From CATOSP01 sp965216155 (lineage in GTDB: Bacteria > Chloroflexota > Dehalococcoidia > Lucifugimonadales > UBA3495), in assembly GCA_965216155.1 (NCBI GenBank), contig CBDCFD010000007.1:744001-808000 (forward strand): DNA of 64,000 nt. The letters are read 5' to 3'. Below are positions 16,250-25,058 of the stretch, piece by piece (the stretch's first letter is position 1; each line of letters starts with the position of its first letter). Under the pieces are notes generated by a model that ran no database searches, was not told the DNA's origin, and saw only the letters and a list, made by a program, of their open reading frames with translations. The position numbers and the translations under genes were made by a program.

Positions 16250-17434
16250 ATGAAAACCCATGTCATTGTAAAGACCCATGAACTCGCCCTAAAAGGCAAG
16301 AACCGTCCCTGGTTCATGCGCCGCTTGGTCGATAACCTGCGCTCCGCTACCCGTGGAGCCGGAGTGACGCGCGTCTGGCAAGGCCAGTTGATGGTGGGCC
16401 TCACATTGGAGGACGAGGAAGCTTGGCCGTTGGTCAAGCAGCGGGTGCGAGACTGCTTCGGAGTGGCCAAGTTCTACAAGAGCTATTCCGTTCCCCTGGA
16501 CTTGGACCGGGTTAAGGATATGCTGGCTTCGTATCTGCCAGGATTTGAGTTTGAGTCCTTCCGGATAACGGCCAACCGTGCGGACAAGCGGTTCCCCGTC
16601 AAGTCCCCGGACATAAACCGTGATTTAGGGCAATATGTCAAAGACCTGACAGGGGCCAGGGTGGACCTGACCCACCCTGGCCTGCAAATTTTTATCGAAG
16701 TGCTTCCAACGGAAATCCTGGTGTACTTCGAAGAGAATAAGGGTCACGGAGGGTTGCCTGTCGGGGTGAGCGGGTTGGTGTCTGCGATGCTCTCCGGCGG
16801 GATCGACTCTCCGGTGGCAGCCTGGCAGATGATGAAGCGGGGTTGCCGGGTCCATTTCGTCCACTTCCACAGCTATCCGCTGGTGGACAGGACGTCTATC
16901 GAGAAAGCGGGTGAGCTGGTCCAGCTTCTAACGAGGCACCAGTCCGGTTCCCGACTGTCACTGGTCCCAATGAGTGAAGCCCAGAAGCAGATTATCCTGT
17001 CTACCCCTCCGGCCTACCGGGTGATTCTCTACCGGCGTTTTATGATGCGGGTGACCGAAGCTCTGGCCAGGAGCCGCGGGGCAAAGGCCATCATCACCGG
17101 GGAAAGCTGCGGCCAGGTCAGCTCACAGACGCTCGATAACATGGCTGCGATAGATGTGGTGGCCAACATGCCGGTACTCCGCCCGCTGATAGGCTACAAC
17201 AAGGAAGAGATTATCGACGTGGCCCGCGGCCTGGGGACCTTCCCCATCTCCATCCTGCCTGACCAGGACTGTTGTTCCCTCTTCGTCCCCCGACACCCTG
17301 AGACCCATGCCAAGTTGGAAACGGTTGCCAGGCTTGAGTCGGCGCTTCCGACGGAGGAACTGGTGCAACAGGCTTTGGATAACACCGATTCCACAGATTT
17401 TACCTTTGAACCGGCGGAAGCGTCCGCCCGTTAA
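16250..17434 (+). CDS. thiI: tRNA 4-thiouridine synthase / thiamine thiazole sulfur transferase ThiI
   Basis: ThiI adenylates U8 of tRNA and inserts sulfur. It can also feed sulfur to ThiS for thiamine. The 394-residue chain has an N-terminal ferredoxin-like/THUMP region (to about residue 165, including FRITANRADKRFPVKSPDINRDLG) and a PP-loop ATPase with SGGIDSP at 182-188. A C-terminal GESCGQVSSQT and PDQDCCSLFVP complete the pattern. There is no rhodanese domain, so this is the short form, which depends on another persulfide donor. thiL, acting later in thiamine synthesis, lies at 39063. Confidence 0.95.
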   Translation: MKTHVIVKTHELALKGKNRPWFMRRLVDNLRSATRGAGVTRVWQGQLMVGLTLEDEEAWPLVKQRVRDCFGVAKFYKSYSVPLDLDRVKDMLASYLPGFEFESFRITANRADKRFPVKSPDINRDLGQYVKDLTGARVDLTHPGLQIFIEVLPTEILVYFEENKGHGGLPVGVSGLVSAMLSGGIDSPVAAWQMMKRGCRVHFVHFHSYPLVDRTSIEKAGELVQLLTRHQSGSRLSLVPMSEAQKQIILSTPPAYRVILYRRFMMRVTEALARSRGAKAIITGESCGQVSSQTLDNMAAIDVVANMPVLRPLIGYNKEEIIDVARGLGTFPISILPDQDCCSLFVPRHPETHAKLETVARLESALPTEELVQQALDNTDSTDFTFEPAEASAR

Positions 17435-18524
17435 ACCGGCGGACCGGGGGCCTGCGATTCTGGACGAGCAACGTCTCCTTGGAGACCTGCTGCGGGGAGT
17501 CTCCAGGAGCTTCTACCTAACCCTCAGAGTGCTCCCGAAAGACCTGCGCGGGCCGGTCGGGCTGGCGTATCTCCTGGCCCGGGCGGCGGACACCATCGCC
17601 GACACGAGGACCGTGTCTCCAGACTTGCGACTGACCTGCCTGTTGAAGTTTCGAGACCAGATCAGGGGCCCATCCCAAGCGAACGTCCTCCGCGAGATAG
17701 GTGAGGCCGTGGCGGGCCGCCAGGATTTGTCATTCGAGCGCGAGCTTCTGACAGTGCTGCCCCAGGCGTTCTCCCTGTTGGAAGCTACTGCCGAGCCAGA
17801 CCGCGGGATGGTGCGCGGGGTGGTAGCGACGCTGACTGAGGGGATGGAATTCGACCTCACGACATTCCCGGCTGAGGACTCGGGCCGGGTGGCGGCCCTG
17901 CCCGGCTACGACGCTCTGGACCGCTATACCTACCTGGTGGCTGGCTGCGTGGGTGAGTTCTGGACACGGATATCGGCGGCCCATACCCCACCGCTGGCCC
18001 ACTGGAACCTCGAGCGCATGGGCGAAAAGGGTGTCCGGTTCGGCAAGGCGCTACAGCATACCAATGTGCTACGCGACGTTCCAAAAGACCTGCGTCTGGG
18101 GCGGTGCTACCTCCCAGAGAGCTGGTTGTCCCCGGTTGGGTTGACTCCGTATGACCTTCTGGACCCATGCTCGGGTGTTCGCGCAAGGCCAGCCCTGGTC
18201 CTGGGAGTCCAGCAGGCGCTGGACCATTTCAGCGCCGCCGAGGAGTACATCTTGGCCATACCCAAACGCTGCCTGCGGTTGCGGCTTGCGGCCTTGTGGC
18301 CGGCGCTCATTGGCCTGGCAACACTATCCCGGCTGGTCCGGAATCACGGGTGGCTCGACCCGGAGAAGCCATCCAGGGTTAACCGGCGTTGGGTCTACCG
18401 GATGATGGCCAGGTCGTGGGCATGCGGACGGTCAAACGCGCTGATCAGGGCTTGGATAGGGGGACTTCGCCGCCAAGTCCAGTCCGGTCTACTTGCGCCA
18501 GGCGGGGGCGTACCTGCCGCGTAG
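17406..18524 (+). CDS. Squalene/phytoene synthase family prenyltransferase
   Basis: The enzyme couples two prenyl diphosphates head to head, giving squalene or a carotenoid precursor. The first Asp-rich motif is LLARAADTIADT and the second is NVLRDVPKDLRLGRCYLP, both with the D-x3-D spacing that binds Mg-diphosphate. SRSFYLTLRVLP near the N-terminus is also typical. No ATG or GTG precedes the conserved part. A TTG at 17406 overlaps the thiI end by 29 bases and gives 372 residues. Which product is made cannot be told from sequence. No squalene-hopene cyclase or desaturase is nearby. It is likely co-transcribed with thiI. Confidence 0.82.
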   Translation: MNRRKRPPVKPADRGPAILDEQRLLGDLLRGVSRSFYLTLRVLPKDLRGPVGLAYLLARAADTIADTRTVSPDLRLTCLLKFRDQIRGPSQANVLREIGEAVAGRQDLSFERELLTVLPQAFSLLEATAEPDRGMVRGVVATLTEGMEFDLTTFPAEDSGRVAALPGYDALDRYTYLVAGCVGEFWTRISAAHTPPLAHWNLERMGEKGVRFGKALQHTNVLRDVPKDLRLGRCYLPESWLSPVGLTPYDLLDPCSGVRARPALVLGVQQALDHFSAAEEYILAIPKRCLRLRLAALWPALIGLATLSRLVRNHGWLDPEKPSRVNRRWVYRMMARSWACGRSNALIRAWIGGLRRQVQSGLLAPGGGVPAA

Positions 18525-18584
18525 GGCATCAGCGGGGCCGGACTCCACGTGCTGTACCCACAGACCCTGTAGGAGATTAGCTAT

Positions 18585-19472
18585 ATGGCAGACCAGAAAC
18601 GACTTGAGGGGCGGGTGGCCCTGATCACCGGTGGAGGCCGGGGCATCGGCCGCGCCATCGCCCTGGCTTACGCAGCCGAGGGCGCGAAACTGGCTCTCGC
18701 CGCCCGTACAGAATCCGAGTTGCAAGAGACGGCGCGCGTTGTGGCCGAACAATCAGGCAGCGATGTGGTCACGGTGGTCACCGACGTTACCTCGCGCCAG
18801 CAGGTTGACGACGCCGTGGCCCGTACCCTGGACCGGTACGGGGTAATCGACGTGATGGTCAATAACGCGGGCAACATCGGCCCTGTTGGCAAGGCCTGGG
18901 AGAACGACCCTGAAGAGTGGAGTCGCACGGTCGCGGTGCATCTTTTCGGAGTTTATTACGGGTGCCGCGCCGTGGCGCCATTGATGCTGGAACGGGGGTC
19001 GGGCCGCATCGTGAACATGTCCGGAGTAGGCGGCCCCAACATGTCATCTTACGACGCGGCGAAGTCGGGGATAGTCAGTCTGACGGAGAACCTGGCGCTG
19101 GAGTTGGCAGACACTCCGGTTACCGTCAACGCCATAAGTCCTGGGTCCATTCACACGCGGATGTGGGAAGAGACCCGTGACCTGGCCCTGGCTATCGGCG
19201 ACATAGCCACCTACGAACGGGGAGTCCAGGTGACTTCAGGGGAGGGGGCCTCTATCGAACGGGCCGCGCAATTGGCTGTGTTCCTGGGCAGTGACGATTG
19301 CGGGAGCATGTCGGGAAGGCTCATCCGGGCATTCGCCGACCGGTTCGAGGACTTCCCTCCCCGCATGGACGAGATCATGGCCTCCGACGCTTACCTGATG
19401 CGGCGCGTCGACCTGGACCGTCCGTTTCCCACCTCGCCTTCTTACCCGGACCTTCCGGTGCGGGGACCATAG
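18585..19472 (+). CDS. Short-chain dehydrogenase/reductase (SDR)
   Basis: A 295-residue classical SDR. The NAD(P) loop is TGGGRGIG at 15-22, the NNAG motif follows DVMVNNAGNIG, and the active site has Ser in IVNMSGVG and Tyr-x3-Lys in SSYDAAKSG. It is longer than the usual 250 residues because of a C-terminal tail after the GRLIRAFADRFED segment, where the typical G-x-x-x-x-V-D-G-G end is altered. A good AGGAG lies upstream of the ATG. Substrate is unknown. It follows the prenyltransferase by 60 bases. Confidence 0.88.
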   Translation: MADQKRLEGRVALITGGGRGIGRAIALAYAAEGAKLALAARTESELQETARVVAEQSGSDVVTVVTDVTSRQQVDDAVARTLDRYGVIDVMVNNAGNIGPVGKAWENDPEEWSRTVAVHLFGVYYGCRAVAPLMLERGSGRIVNMSGVGGPNMSSYDAAKSGIVSLTENLALELADTPVTVNAISPGSIHTRMWEETRDLALAIGDIATYERGVQVTSGEGASIERAAQLAVFLGSDDCGSMSGRLIRAFADRFEDFPPRMDEIMASDAYLMRRVDLDRPFPTSPSYPDLPVRGP

Positions 19473-19488
19473 GCGGTGGGGTTACTGT

Positions 19489-20589
19489 TCAGATATTCCG
19501 TAGCAATTCTTGCCACGCCAGTTTATGCGCCGGTTGTGTAACCCGGTCGTTCAATTCTTCACCTACCAGCATCAGAAACTCGACCCGGCTGGCTTCCCCG
19601 GAAATGGCAAGTGCGACGCGCAGCAATGCGTCAATGTGAAATTGATAGACATTGGTACCCAGATCAAATTCCCTCTCTGTTCGTTGAGTCATTATAGTGT
19701 CGCCGACTTGAGGTGATACGGTGGCGAACAGCAATTCTGCGATTTTACTGCTTCTAGCCTTGAGAATAGCAGTATCAAGGTCGGCTGCATTGACAGCGCG
19801 ATCTTTCACTTCCACCGCGAGCATTTGCTCACTATTTTGATAGCAAATTACGTCCCCCGGACTGGTATTAGCTGCATCAGCTTCGTTGATGCCTTGCCTA
19901 ACGACTTCGTCAAAAATGTTGAACCTCTTACCAATAGTCCGCATCAGGGCAGCAACTATAATCTGAGGACGCTCACCGCCGCTGGACTCTTGGAGATAGC
20001 GTGCTACGATGTTGGAAGTGGTGTCCAATGATATACGTTGAGGCACAATGAACTGAACCTTCAACTCGTTGTATCGCTTGGCCACAGACGCTAGACAATG
20101 CCGCAATTGGGTTTCGGTATATTCCGGGTCGTCTTGTTCCTGCAACGACGCTAATGTTTCGGTCAGCTTGTCCCAAAGCGCTCGGTCGCGTCGTGGTTCA
20201 TACCCGGCGTCAAAACGCGGCCTCCTCAACGGGTTGTTGACGTATGGGTCTGGACTCGTGCCAAGCACTTGAGCCGTTTCACCCACCCACGGAACCACGT
20301 TCGCCTGGCAAAAGCTCCTGGCATCCCAGCGTCCGGCTGCTTCTGCAGTATCCGACTCGCCACGCTGTATGCTCAAGGCGTCGCGCGATGGGTCTACAAG
20401 TTTGCCCAGCAGTTGGGTCAACAAGGCGTACCTGATGCTAACCACTGAACACCTGATTAGTTCATCTATGCCGTCGTCAATTTCCGGAATTGGGTTGGCT
20501 AGAGCTTCAAGCCACATTGCTCGGAGACGCCCCAATGCGGAAGTTTGCTCAACGGGTTCGTTGGAATCTATGCCGTCGAGATCAGGCAT
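19489..20589 (-). CDS. Type II restriction endonuclease, SacI family
   Basis: The 366-residue protein carries AGRWDARSFCQANVVPWV and LGTSPDPYVNNPLRRPR, segments I associate with the SacI restriction endonuclease family (recognition GAGCTC in the founding member). A PD-(D/E)XK-type centre is visible as Asp246 in SPGDVICY and Glu260-x-Lys262 in LAVEVKDRAV. It overlaps the 3' end of the adjacent methylase gene by 8 bases, so the two are co-translated as a restriction-modification pair. The actual recognition site is inference. Alternative membership in another PD-(D/E)XK restriction family is possible. Confidence 0.8.
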   Translation of the reverse strand: MPDLDGIDSNEPVEQTSALGRLRAMWLEALANPIPEIDDGIDELIRCSVVSIRYALLTQLLGKLVDPSRDALSIQRGESDTAEAAGRWDARSFCQANVVPWVGETAQVLGTSPDPYVNNPLRRPRFDAGYEPRRDRALWDKLTETLASLQEQDDPEYTETQLRHCLASVAKRYNELKVQFIVPQRISLDTTSNIVARYLQESSGGERPQIIVAALMRTIGKRFNIFDEVVRQGINEADAANTSPGDVICYQNSEQMLAVEVKDRAVNAADLDTAILKARSSKIAELLFATVSPQVGDTIMTQRTEREFDLGTNVYQFHIDALLRVALAISGEASRVEFLMLVGEELNDRVTQPAHKLAWQELLRNI

Positions 20590-21454
20590 GAGGTTCGTAG
20601 TTAATCCAAAGACATTCTTGCCGGGGCTGGCGCACTGAGTGACAAATCTTTATCGGCGCGTCCACTCGATGCCATTCGGCGTATAGAGAATCGTACAAAT
20701 CACATCTGTACCCGGATATGGCGGCTCGTCCATTGATTTGACTCAGCAGGTTGGCCAGTTCTACGTGCTCAAAATCGGACATTTCGCCGTAGTAAGCGTG
20801 TTTATCTCCGCGTGCATCATGCACATAAGGCGGGTCAAGATAGAACAGAGTATCCGGGGTATCGTAGCGTTGAATGACCTCCAGCGCCGGCGCGTTGTCA
20901 ATTTGCACTCGCATTAGACGGTCGGCAATCGGAGGCAGGTCCTCAACAGCCCCCAGCCACCGCGATACGGCGCCGGACATCCCGGACCGGGAGGTCAATA
21001 CGCATTGCGCCCATCGGCCCTTCGAGGATGTTTGGGCTAGACCGGTCCGGGTCTGGCGGGCCCTGACGTAGAATCTCCGTGCCCGCTCCACAGTGTCCAG
21101 GTCACATTCCGGGGTACAGGCCAACTCCAACTCCTCCCTGGAAAATGGGGTTAGAGCAATCTCCCGCAGCAGACGCTCCCCGTGTTCAGGATGCCGGAGC
21201 GTAGCGAAAAAATTGACCAGTTCGGAATCCAGATCGTTGTAAGTCTCGACCGGCGCCGGCTCGCGGTTTATGAGCACGGCGGCGGAACCGCCGAATACGT
21301 CGCAAAAATGTGCTGCGTCGGTAGGCAAGTGCGGCAGTAGAAAATTCAGGTGACTGAATTTCCCGCCGTACCAGCCAAAAGCAATTTTCTTTCGTCCGCC
21401 CTTGGGCGGCCTGGCGACTCGGCTTCGCGGTGACGCAGGCTTTCGAGTTGTCAT
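20582..21454 (-). CDS. D12-class DNA adenine N6-methyltransferase
   Basis: Dam/DpnM-type methylase of 290 residues. It has an AdoMet-binding FGWYGGK at 26-32, FCDVFGGSAAVLINR, and the catalytic DPPY at 207-210 in TLFYLDPPYVHD. The order fits class alpha (D12) enzymes. The N-terminal 20 residues are basic. It precedes and overlaps the SacI-family nuclease gene and would protect the host site. Its GC content is moderate and it is flanked by unrelated metabolic genes, as expected for a mobile restriction-modification unit. Recognition sequence cannot be read. Confidence 0.9.
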   Translation of the reverse strand: MTTRKPASPRSRVARPPKGGRKKIAFGWYGGKFSHLNFLLPHLPTDAAHFCDVFGGSAAVLINREPAPVETYNDLDSELVNFFATLRHPEHGERLLREIALTPFSREELELACTPECDLDTVERARRFYVRARQTRTGLAQTSSKGRWAQCVLTSRSGMSGAVSRWLGAVEDLPPIADRLMRVQIDNAPALEVIQRYDTPDTLFYLDPPYVHDARGDKHAYYGEMSDFEHVELANLLSQINGRAAISGYRCDLYDSLYAEWHRVDAPIKICHSVRQPRQECLWINYEPHA

Positions 21455-21625
21455 TTCTTCTCTGAACTGTGCCAGTTAAGATGGCGCCACTTTACCGACT
21501 TTACCGCCCCGCAGTCAATGAGCTAAACGTCACTCATTTACCTGCCTTGACGCTAACTCGAATTCCTGTACCATGAGCCTAACTTTGCTCAACCCTGGCA
21601 TACGCGGGCTTCTCAGGAGGGAATC

Positions 21626-21994
21626 ATGCCTAGCTTTCTGCGTGTTTACACCGGCGACGACGGACAGTCCCACATCGAGGAATTGGACTTCGAAATGCAA
21701 CCGTTCGTCGACACCGAGGGCGCTCACGGTATGGCTACTCCGGTTATCAATACTCCCGGCATAAGCTTCAGGGAGTACCAACCCGGCTATTTCCTGGACT
21801 ACCACACCGCCCCTCGCAGGCAGTACAGCATCAGTTTGACCGGCGAGATTGAGATAGGCACCCCCGACGGAACGGTCAAGCACGGCGGCCCCGGGACCGT
21901 GCTGTTGGCGGAAGACCTCACGGGTACGGGCCACTTCACAAGAGTTGTGGGAGACCAACCCCGGTTCTTCATCATTGTCCCCCTGGAAGATTAG
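21626..21994 (+). CDS. Cupin-domain protein (122 residues)
   Basis: A single small beta barrel. PGYFLDYHTAPRRQYSISLTGEIEIGTPDG and a later PGTVLLAEDLTGTGHFTRV match the two cupin motifs, G-x5-H-x-H-x3,4-E-x6-G and G-x5-P-x-G-x2-H-x3-N, in divergent form. Only some metal ligands remain, His in YHTAP and His in GHFTR. AGGAGGG lies 4 bases before the ATG. The next gene follows by 28 bases and may be co-transcribed. Function is probably metal-dependent sensing or catalysis on a small molecule. Confidence 0.75.
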   Translation: MPSFLRVYTGDDGQSHIEELDFEMQPFVDTEGAHGMATPVINTPGISFREYQPGYFLDYHTAPRRQYSISLTGEIEIGTPDGTVKHGGPGTVLLAEDLTGTGHFTRVVGDQPRFFIIVPLED

Positions 21995-22022
21995 TCCAAA
22001 ATCAGCCCGCGAGGTGGCGCTG

Positions 22023-23225
22023 ATGACCCAACAGCCCATATCCGGCGAATTCAACCCCACGGTTCCCACCCGGGTTATTTTCGGGCATGGGAAGGTGTCC
22101 ACCCTGGGCGCGGAAGTGGAGCAACTGGGCGGCAGGCGAGTCCTTGTCCTGTCCGGCCGCAGCGTCGCGGAGAAGACCGACGCCGTTCGGAAGGTGAACG
22201 AGGCGTTGGGCGCCCGTTCGGCCGGGGTGTATTCCGGCCTCACCCAGCGCGCGCCTTTGGCCACGGCGGTAGAGGCGGCCAACCTGGCGGTCTCACTGGG
22301 AGCCGACACCCTGGTGGGAGTAGGCGGCAGCACCATCTCGGACGCCGCCAGGATGATCGCTGTCTTGATGGCGGATGGAGTCACCACTGATAATCAACTG
22401 CGCGGCTTGGCCCGGGAACAGGGCGGTATGCTCTCTCCAGACTTGGAAGGTAAGGCCCTTCCATTACAGGTTTCCATTCCGACTACTCTGTCGGCCGGTG
22501 AGTTCAACATGGGCGGGGGCAATGTCCTGGACGACCAGGCCGGACATAAAATCCGAGTGCGCCATCCGCGGTTATACGCTGACCTCATAGTCCTGGACCC
22601 GGAGATGACGGTAGGGACGCCGGACTGGCTCTGGTTGTCCACCGGAGTCAAGGCCCTGGACCACTGCATCGAACGGCTGTACTGCCAGGGCAACCAGCCT
22701 GCGATCGACGCACCTGTCCTTGGGGCTGCCGAGAGGTTGTTCGAGTATTTGCCTCGTTCAGGTGAAAGGCACAATGACCTGAATGCCAGGCTGGAATGCC
22801 TTGTCGCCGCCTGGCTTTCCATGATGGGCGCTCCCAACTTCGCCACGGGCCTCAGCCATGCTTTGGGCCACGTGATCGGCGTCCGCTATTCCGTGGGGTA
22901 CGGGTATACATCGTGCGTGACCCAGCCCTATGTGATGGAGTACAACCGCCCAGTATCAGCCCCGAAACAGGCTTTGTTAGCGAGGGCCGCGGGAGTCGAC
23001 ACGAGGGGCATGGACGACGAGGGCGCGGCAGAGGCGGCGGCGCGGGCCGTGGATGACCTGGTGCTTGGGATGGGCATGCCCCACCGCATCCGGGAACTGG
23101 AAGTTCCCGAAGAGGACCTGCCCATCATCGCAGCCGAGGCCCTTGGCGACCGCGGCAGCCAGAGCAACGCCATCCCCATGACCAGCGAGGAGCAGGTGAT
23201 GGAAGTCCTGACGAGGGCCTATTAG
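22023..23225 (+). CDS. Iron-containing alcohol dehydrogenase / maleylacetate reductase family
   Basis: A 400-residue group III dehydrogenase. The nucleotide region has VGVGGSTISDAARM (GGSxxD) and metal ligands lie in GVKALDHCIERL and GLSHALGHVIG (H-x3-H). VPTRVIFGHGKV at the start is common to maleylacetate reductases. The ATG at 22023 has GAGGTGG upstream and begins 28 bases after the cupin gene. Maleylacetate reductase would serve aromatic ring-cleavage pathways, but a generic Fe-alcohol dehydrogenase cannot be excluded. Confidence 0.85.
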   Translation: MTQQPISGEFNPTVPTRVIFGHGKVSTLGAEVEQLGGRRVLVLSGRSVAEKTDAVRKVNEALGARSAGVYSGLTQRAPLATAVEAANLAVSLGADTLVGVGGSTISDAARMIAVLMADGVTTDNQLRGLAREQGGMLSPDLEGKALPLQVSIPTTLSAGEFNMGGGNVLDDQAGHKIRVRHPRLYADLIVLDPEMTVGTPDWLWLSTGVKALDHCIERLYCQGNQPAIDAPVLGAAERLFEYLPRSGERHNDLNARLECLVAAWLSMMGAPNFATGLSHALGHVIGVRYSVGYGYTSCVTQPYVMEYNRPVSAPKQALLARAAGVDTRGMDDEGAAEAAARAVDDLVLGMGMPHRIRELEVPEEDLPIIAAEALGDRGSQSNAIPMTSEEQVMEVLTRAY

Positions 23226-23278
23226 CATGTCCGCCGGCCCTGGAGTATAGTCAAACGGGCGGCCATTCCCGACTGAAT

Positions 23279-23905
23279 ATGCCGGACGCGGACAGTTGTG
23301 CAGTCAGTCCCGAAACCCTGGCGCGGATGGAAGCTGAAGCGTCCAGGCTCCATGACGCCGGGAGTTTCACCGAGGCGATAGGCTTGCTGCGCAAGGCGCT
23401 CGACCTCCGGCGGCGGCTCCACGGCGCGGTCCATTCCGAGGCGCTGGAAGCCCGCAACAGGTTGGCAAGGTCTCTTCGTGCTGCGGGCCGGTTTGGCGAA
23501 GCGGTCCGGCATTACCTGGAAGTTTTGGACGCCCAATTGGCCCGGCTGGGACCCGACGACGCGGGGACACTGCGCGCGCGCAGCCGGCTGGCGAACACCT
23601 ACTACGCCGCCGGACGGTACGATGAGGCGGCGGTCCAGTTCGAGGATATCCTGCGTGAAAGATCGCGCGTTCTTGGATCCATGCACCCGGACACTCTGCG
23701 GAGCCGAGGCAGCCTGGCGAACACCTATGCTTGCCTGGGCCGGTACGATGAGGCGGCGGGGCTGCACCGGCAGACTATCCGGGACCGGGAGGAAGTGCTG
23801 GGTGACTTCCATCCTCGCACGGAGCTTAGCCGTGTCCGCCTGGGCGCGGTGCTGAAGACCTCGGAGAACGACCCGCCCGCAACAGAAGAGGAGCATCCGT
23901 TATGA
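23279..23905 (+). CDS. Tetratricopeptide-repeat protein (kinesin-light-chain-like TPRs)
   Basis: Four TPR units of about 42 residues are visible, each with a pattern such as ARSLRAAGRFGEAVRHYLEVLD and ANTYYAAGRYDEAAVQFEDIL ending in R-x-R-x-L-G-x-x-H-P-x-T-L. The protein is soluble and has 208 residues. Its stop overlaps the ATG of the flavin monooxygenase gene (ATGA, 23902-23905), so the two are translationally coupled. TPRs mediate protein contacts. The partner is not known. Confidence 0.85.
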   Translation: MPDADSCAVSPETLARMEAEASRLHDAGSFTEAIGLLRKALDLRRRLHGAVHSEALEARNRLARSLRAAGRFGEAVRHYLEVLDAQLARLGPDDAGTLRARSRLANTYYAAGRYDEAAVQFEDILRERSRVLGSMHPDTLRSRGSLANTYACLGRYDEAAGLHRQTIRDREEVLGDFHPRTELSRVRLGAVLKTSENDPPATEEEHPL

Positions 23906-24854
23906 AATATGGTTTCACGTTGCCCGGCAGGGGGCCATTGGCGACTCCGGAACGCCTGGGGGTGATCGCCAGAAAAGGCGAGGAATTGGGCTACGATGCG
24001 TTGCTTACCGGCGACCACATCCTGGTGCCAAAGGACATCGGCTCGCGTACCCCTACACGGAGAGCGGGGAGTTTCCCGGCTCGGCGTCAGGGGAGTCTAT
24101 GGAACAACTGACCCTGCTGGCTTTTTTGGCGGGGCAGACCAGCAGGATACGCCTGGTGACCAGCGTGATAATCGTTCCGCACCGCAACCCCCTGGTGGCA
24201 GCCAAGGCACTGGCGACCCTGGACGTGCTGTCTCAAGGACGCCTGGTGGTGGGGGGCGGCGTCGGTTGGATGCGGGAAGAGTTTGAAGCCCTTGGCCTGC
24301 CGCCCTTCGAGGAGCGGGGAGCGGTTACGGACGGATATATCCGGGCGTTCAAGGAATTGTGGACCAACGACGATCCCCACTTCGAGGGCAAGTACGTTAG
24401 CTTCGACAACATCAGTTTCCTGCCCAAGCCGGTGCAGAAGCCCCATCCGCCAATTTGGGTCGGCGGGGAGAGCCGTCCCGCCATGCGCCGGACTGCCGAG
24501 TTGGCCAACGGCTGGTACCCGCTGGGTTCCAACCCGACCTTCCCCATGGGGACCCCTGAGCAACTGGCTGCGGGGCTGGAACGGCTGGCCCGTTACGCCC
24601 GGCGGTTCGAGCGGGACCCCGGAGAGATAGAGGTTATCTACCGGACGCACCAATTCGAGTTGAAGGACACCGTGGCCGGTCAAGACCGCCCATCCTTCGT
24701 GGGAGACGCTGATCAGATCGCCGGTGACATCCGGGCTTACGAAGAGATGGGAGTGGGTTCGCTGGTGCTGGACTTCCTTCGCCAGACCGAGGACCTGGAC
24801 GTCATGCTGGGGCGTATGGAGCGTTTCGCGGAGGAGGTCTGGGCAAAGGTTTAG
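23902..24854 (+). pseudogene. Luciferase-type flavin monooxygenase (LLM class), frameshifted
   Basis: Codons from 23902 read MKYGFTLPGRGPLATPERLG and GDHILVPKDIGSR, the start of an F420/FMN-dependent luciferase-like oxidoreductase. Near 24046-24049 one base appears to be missing. Restoring it gives a typical YPYTESGEFPG continuation. The rest is intact in the next frame, with TSRIRLVTSVIIVPHRNPL, GRLVVGGGVGWMREEFEALG and PKPVQKPHPPIWVGGESRPA to a stop at 24854. Total length would be about 317 residues, normal for the family. Either the gene is recently broken or the base call is wrong. It is coupled to the TPR gene. Confidence 0.85.
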
Positions 24855-24943
24855 GTCTGGCGCTTCACTTCCCCCGCTTCCAGACGTGCATGAGGACAAC
24901 GCCCGTGCTTCTCAGTCCTCCGCCCAACGCCGGTCTTTCCGGC

Positions 24944-25034
24944 GAAGGTGGAATCCGGAGATGCCGGGCATCCGGACCGTCTCAAAAGCGGTGTGCTTCC
25001 AGATTCCGGATCGAGGCCGGAATGACGGCGGCGG
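24944..25034. repeat. Dispersed GGATTCC/GGAATGAC repeat
   Basis: The convergent gap contains GGAATCCGGAGATGCCGGGC and, at its right end, GATTCCGGATCG followed by GGCCGGAATGACGG. The same pair of short motifs occurs at three other intergenic sites in the window. No coding is seen. Confidence 0.45.
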
Positions 25035-25058
25035 GTGTGGTTACGGGGAAGGGGGCCG

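Noticed and set aside
16000..16250. Replication origin after dnaA
   Set aside because: Only one perfect DnaA box and no AT-rich unwinding region or cluster.
21530..22387. 285-codon minus-strand frame over cupin and dehydrogenase
   Set aside because: Opposite genes have clear families and ribosome sites. This frame has neither.
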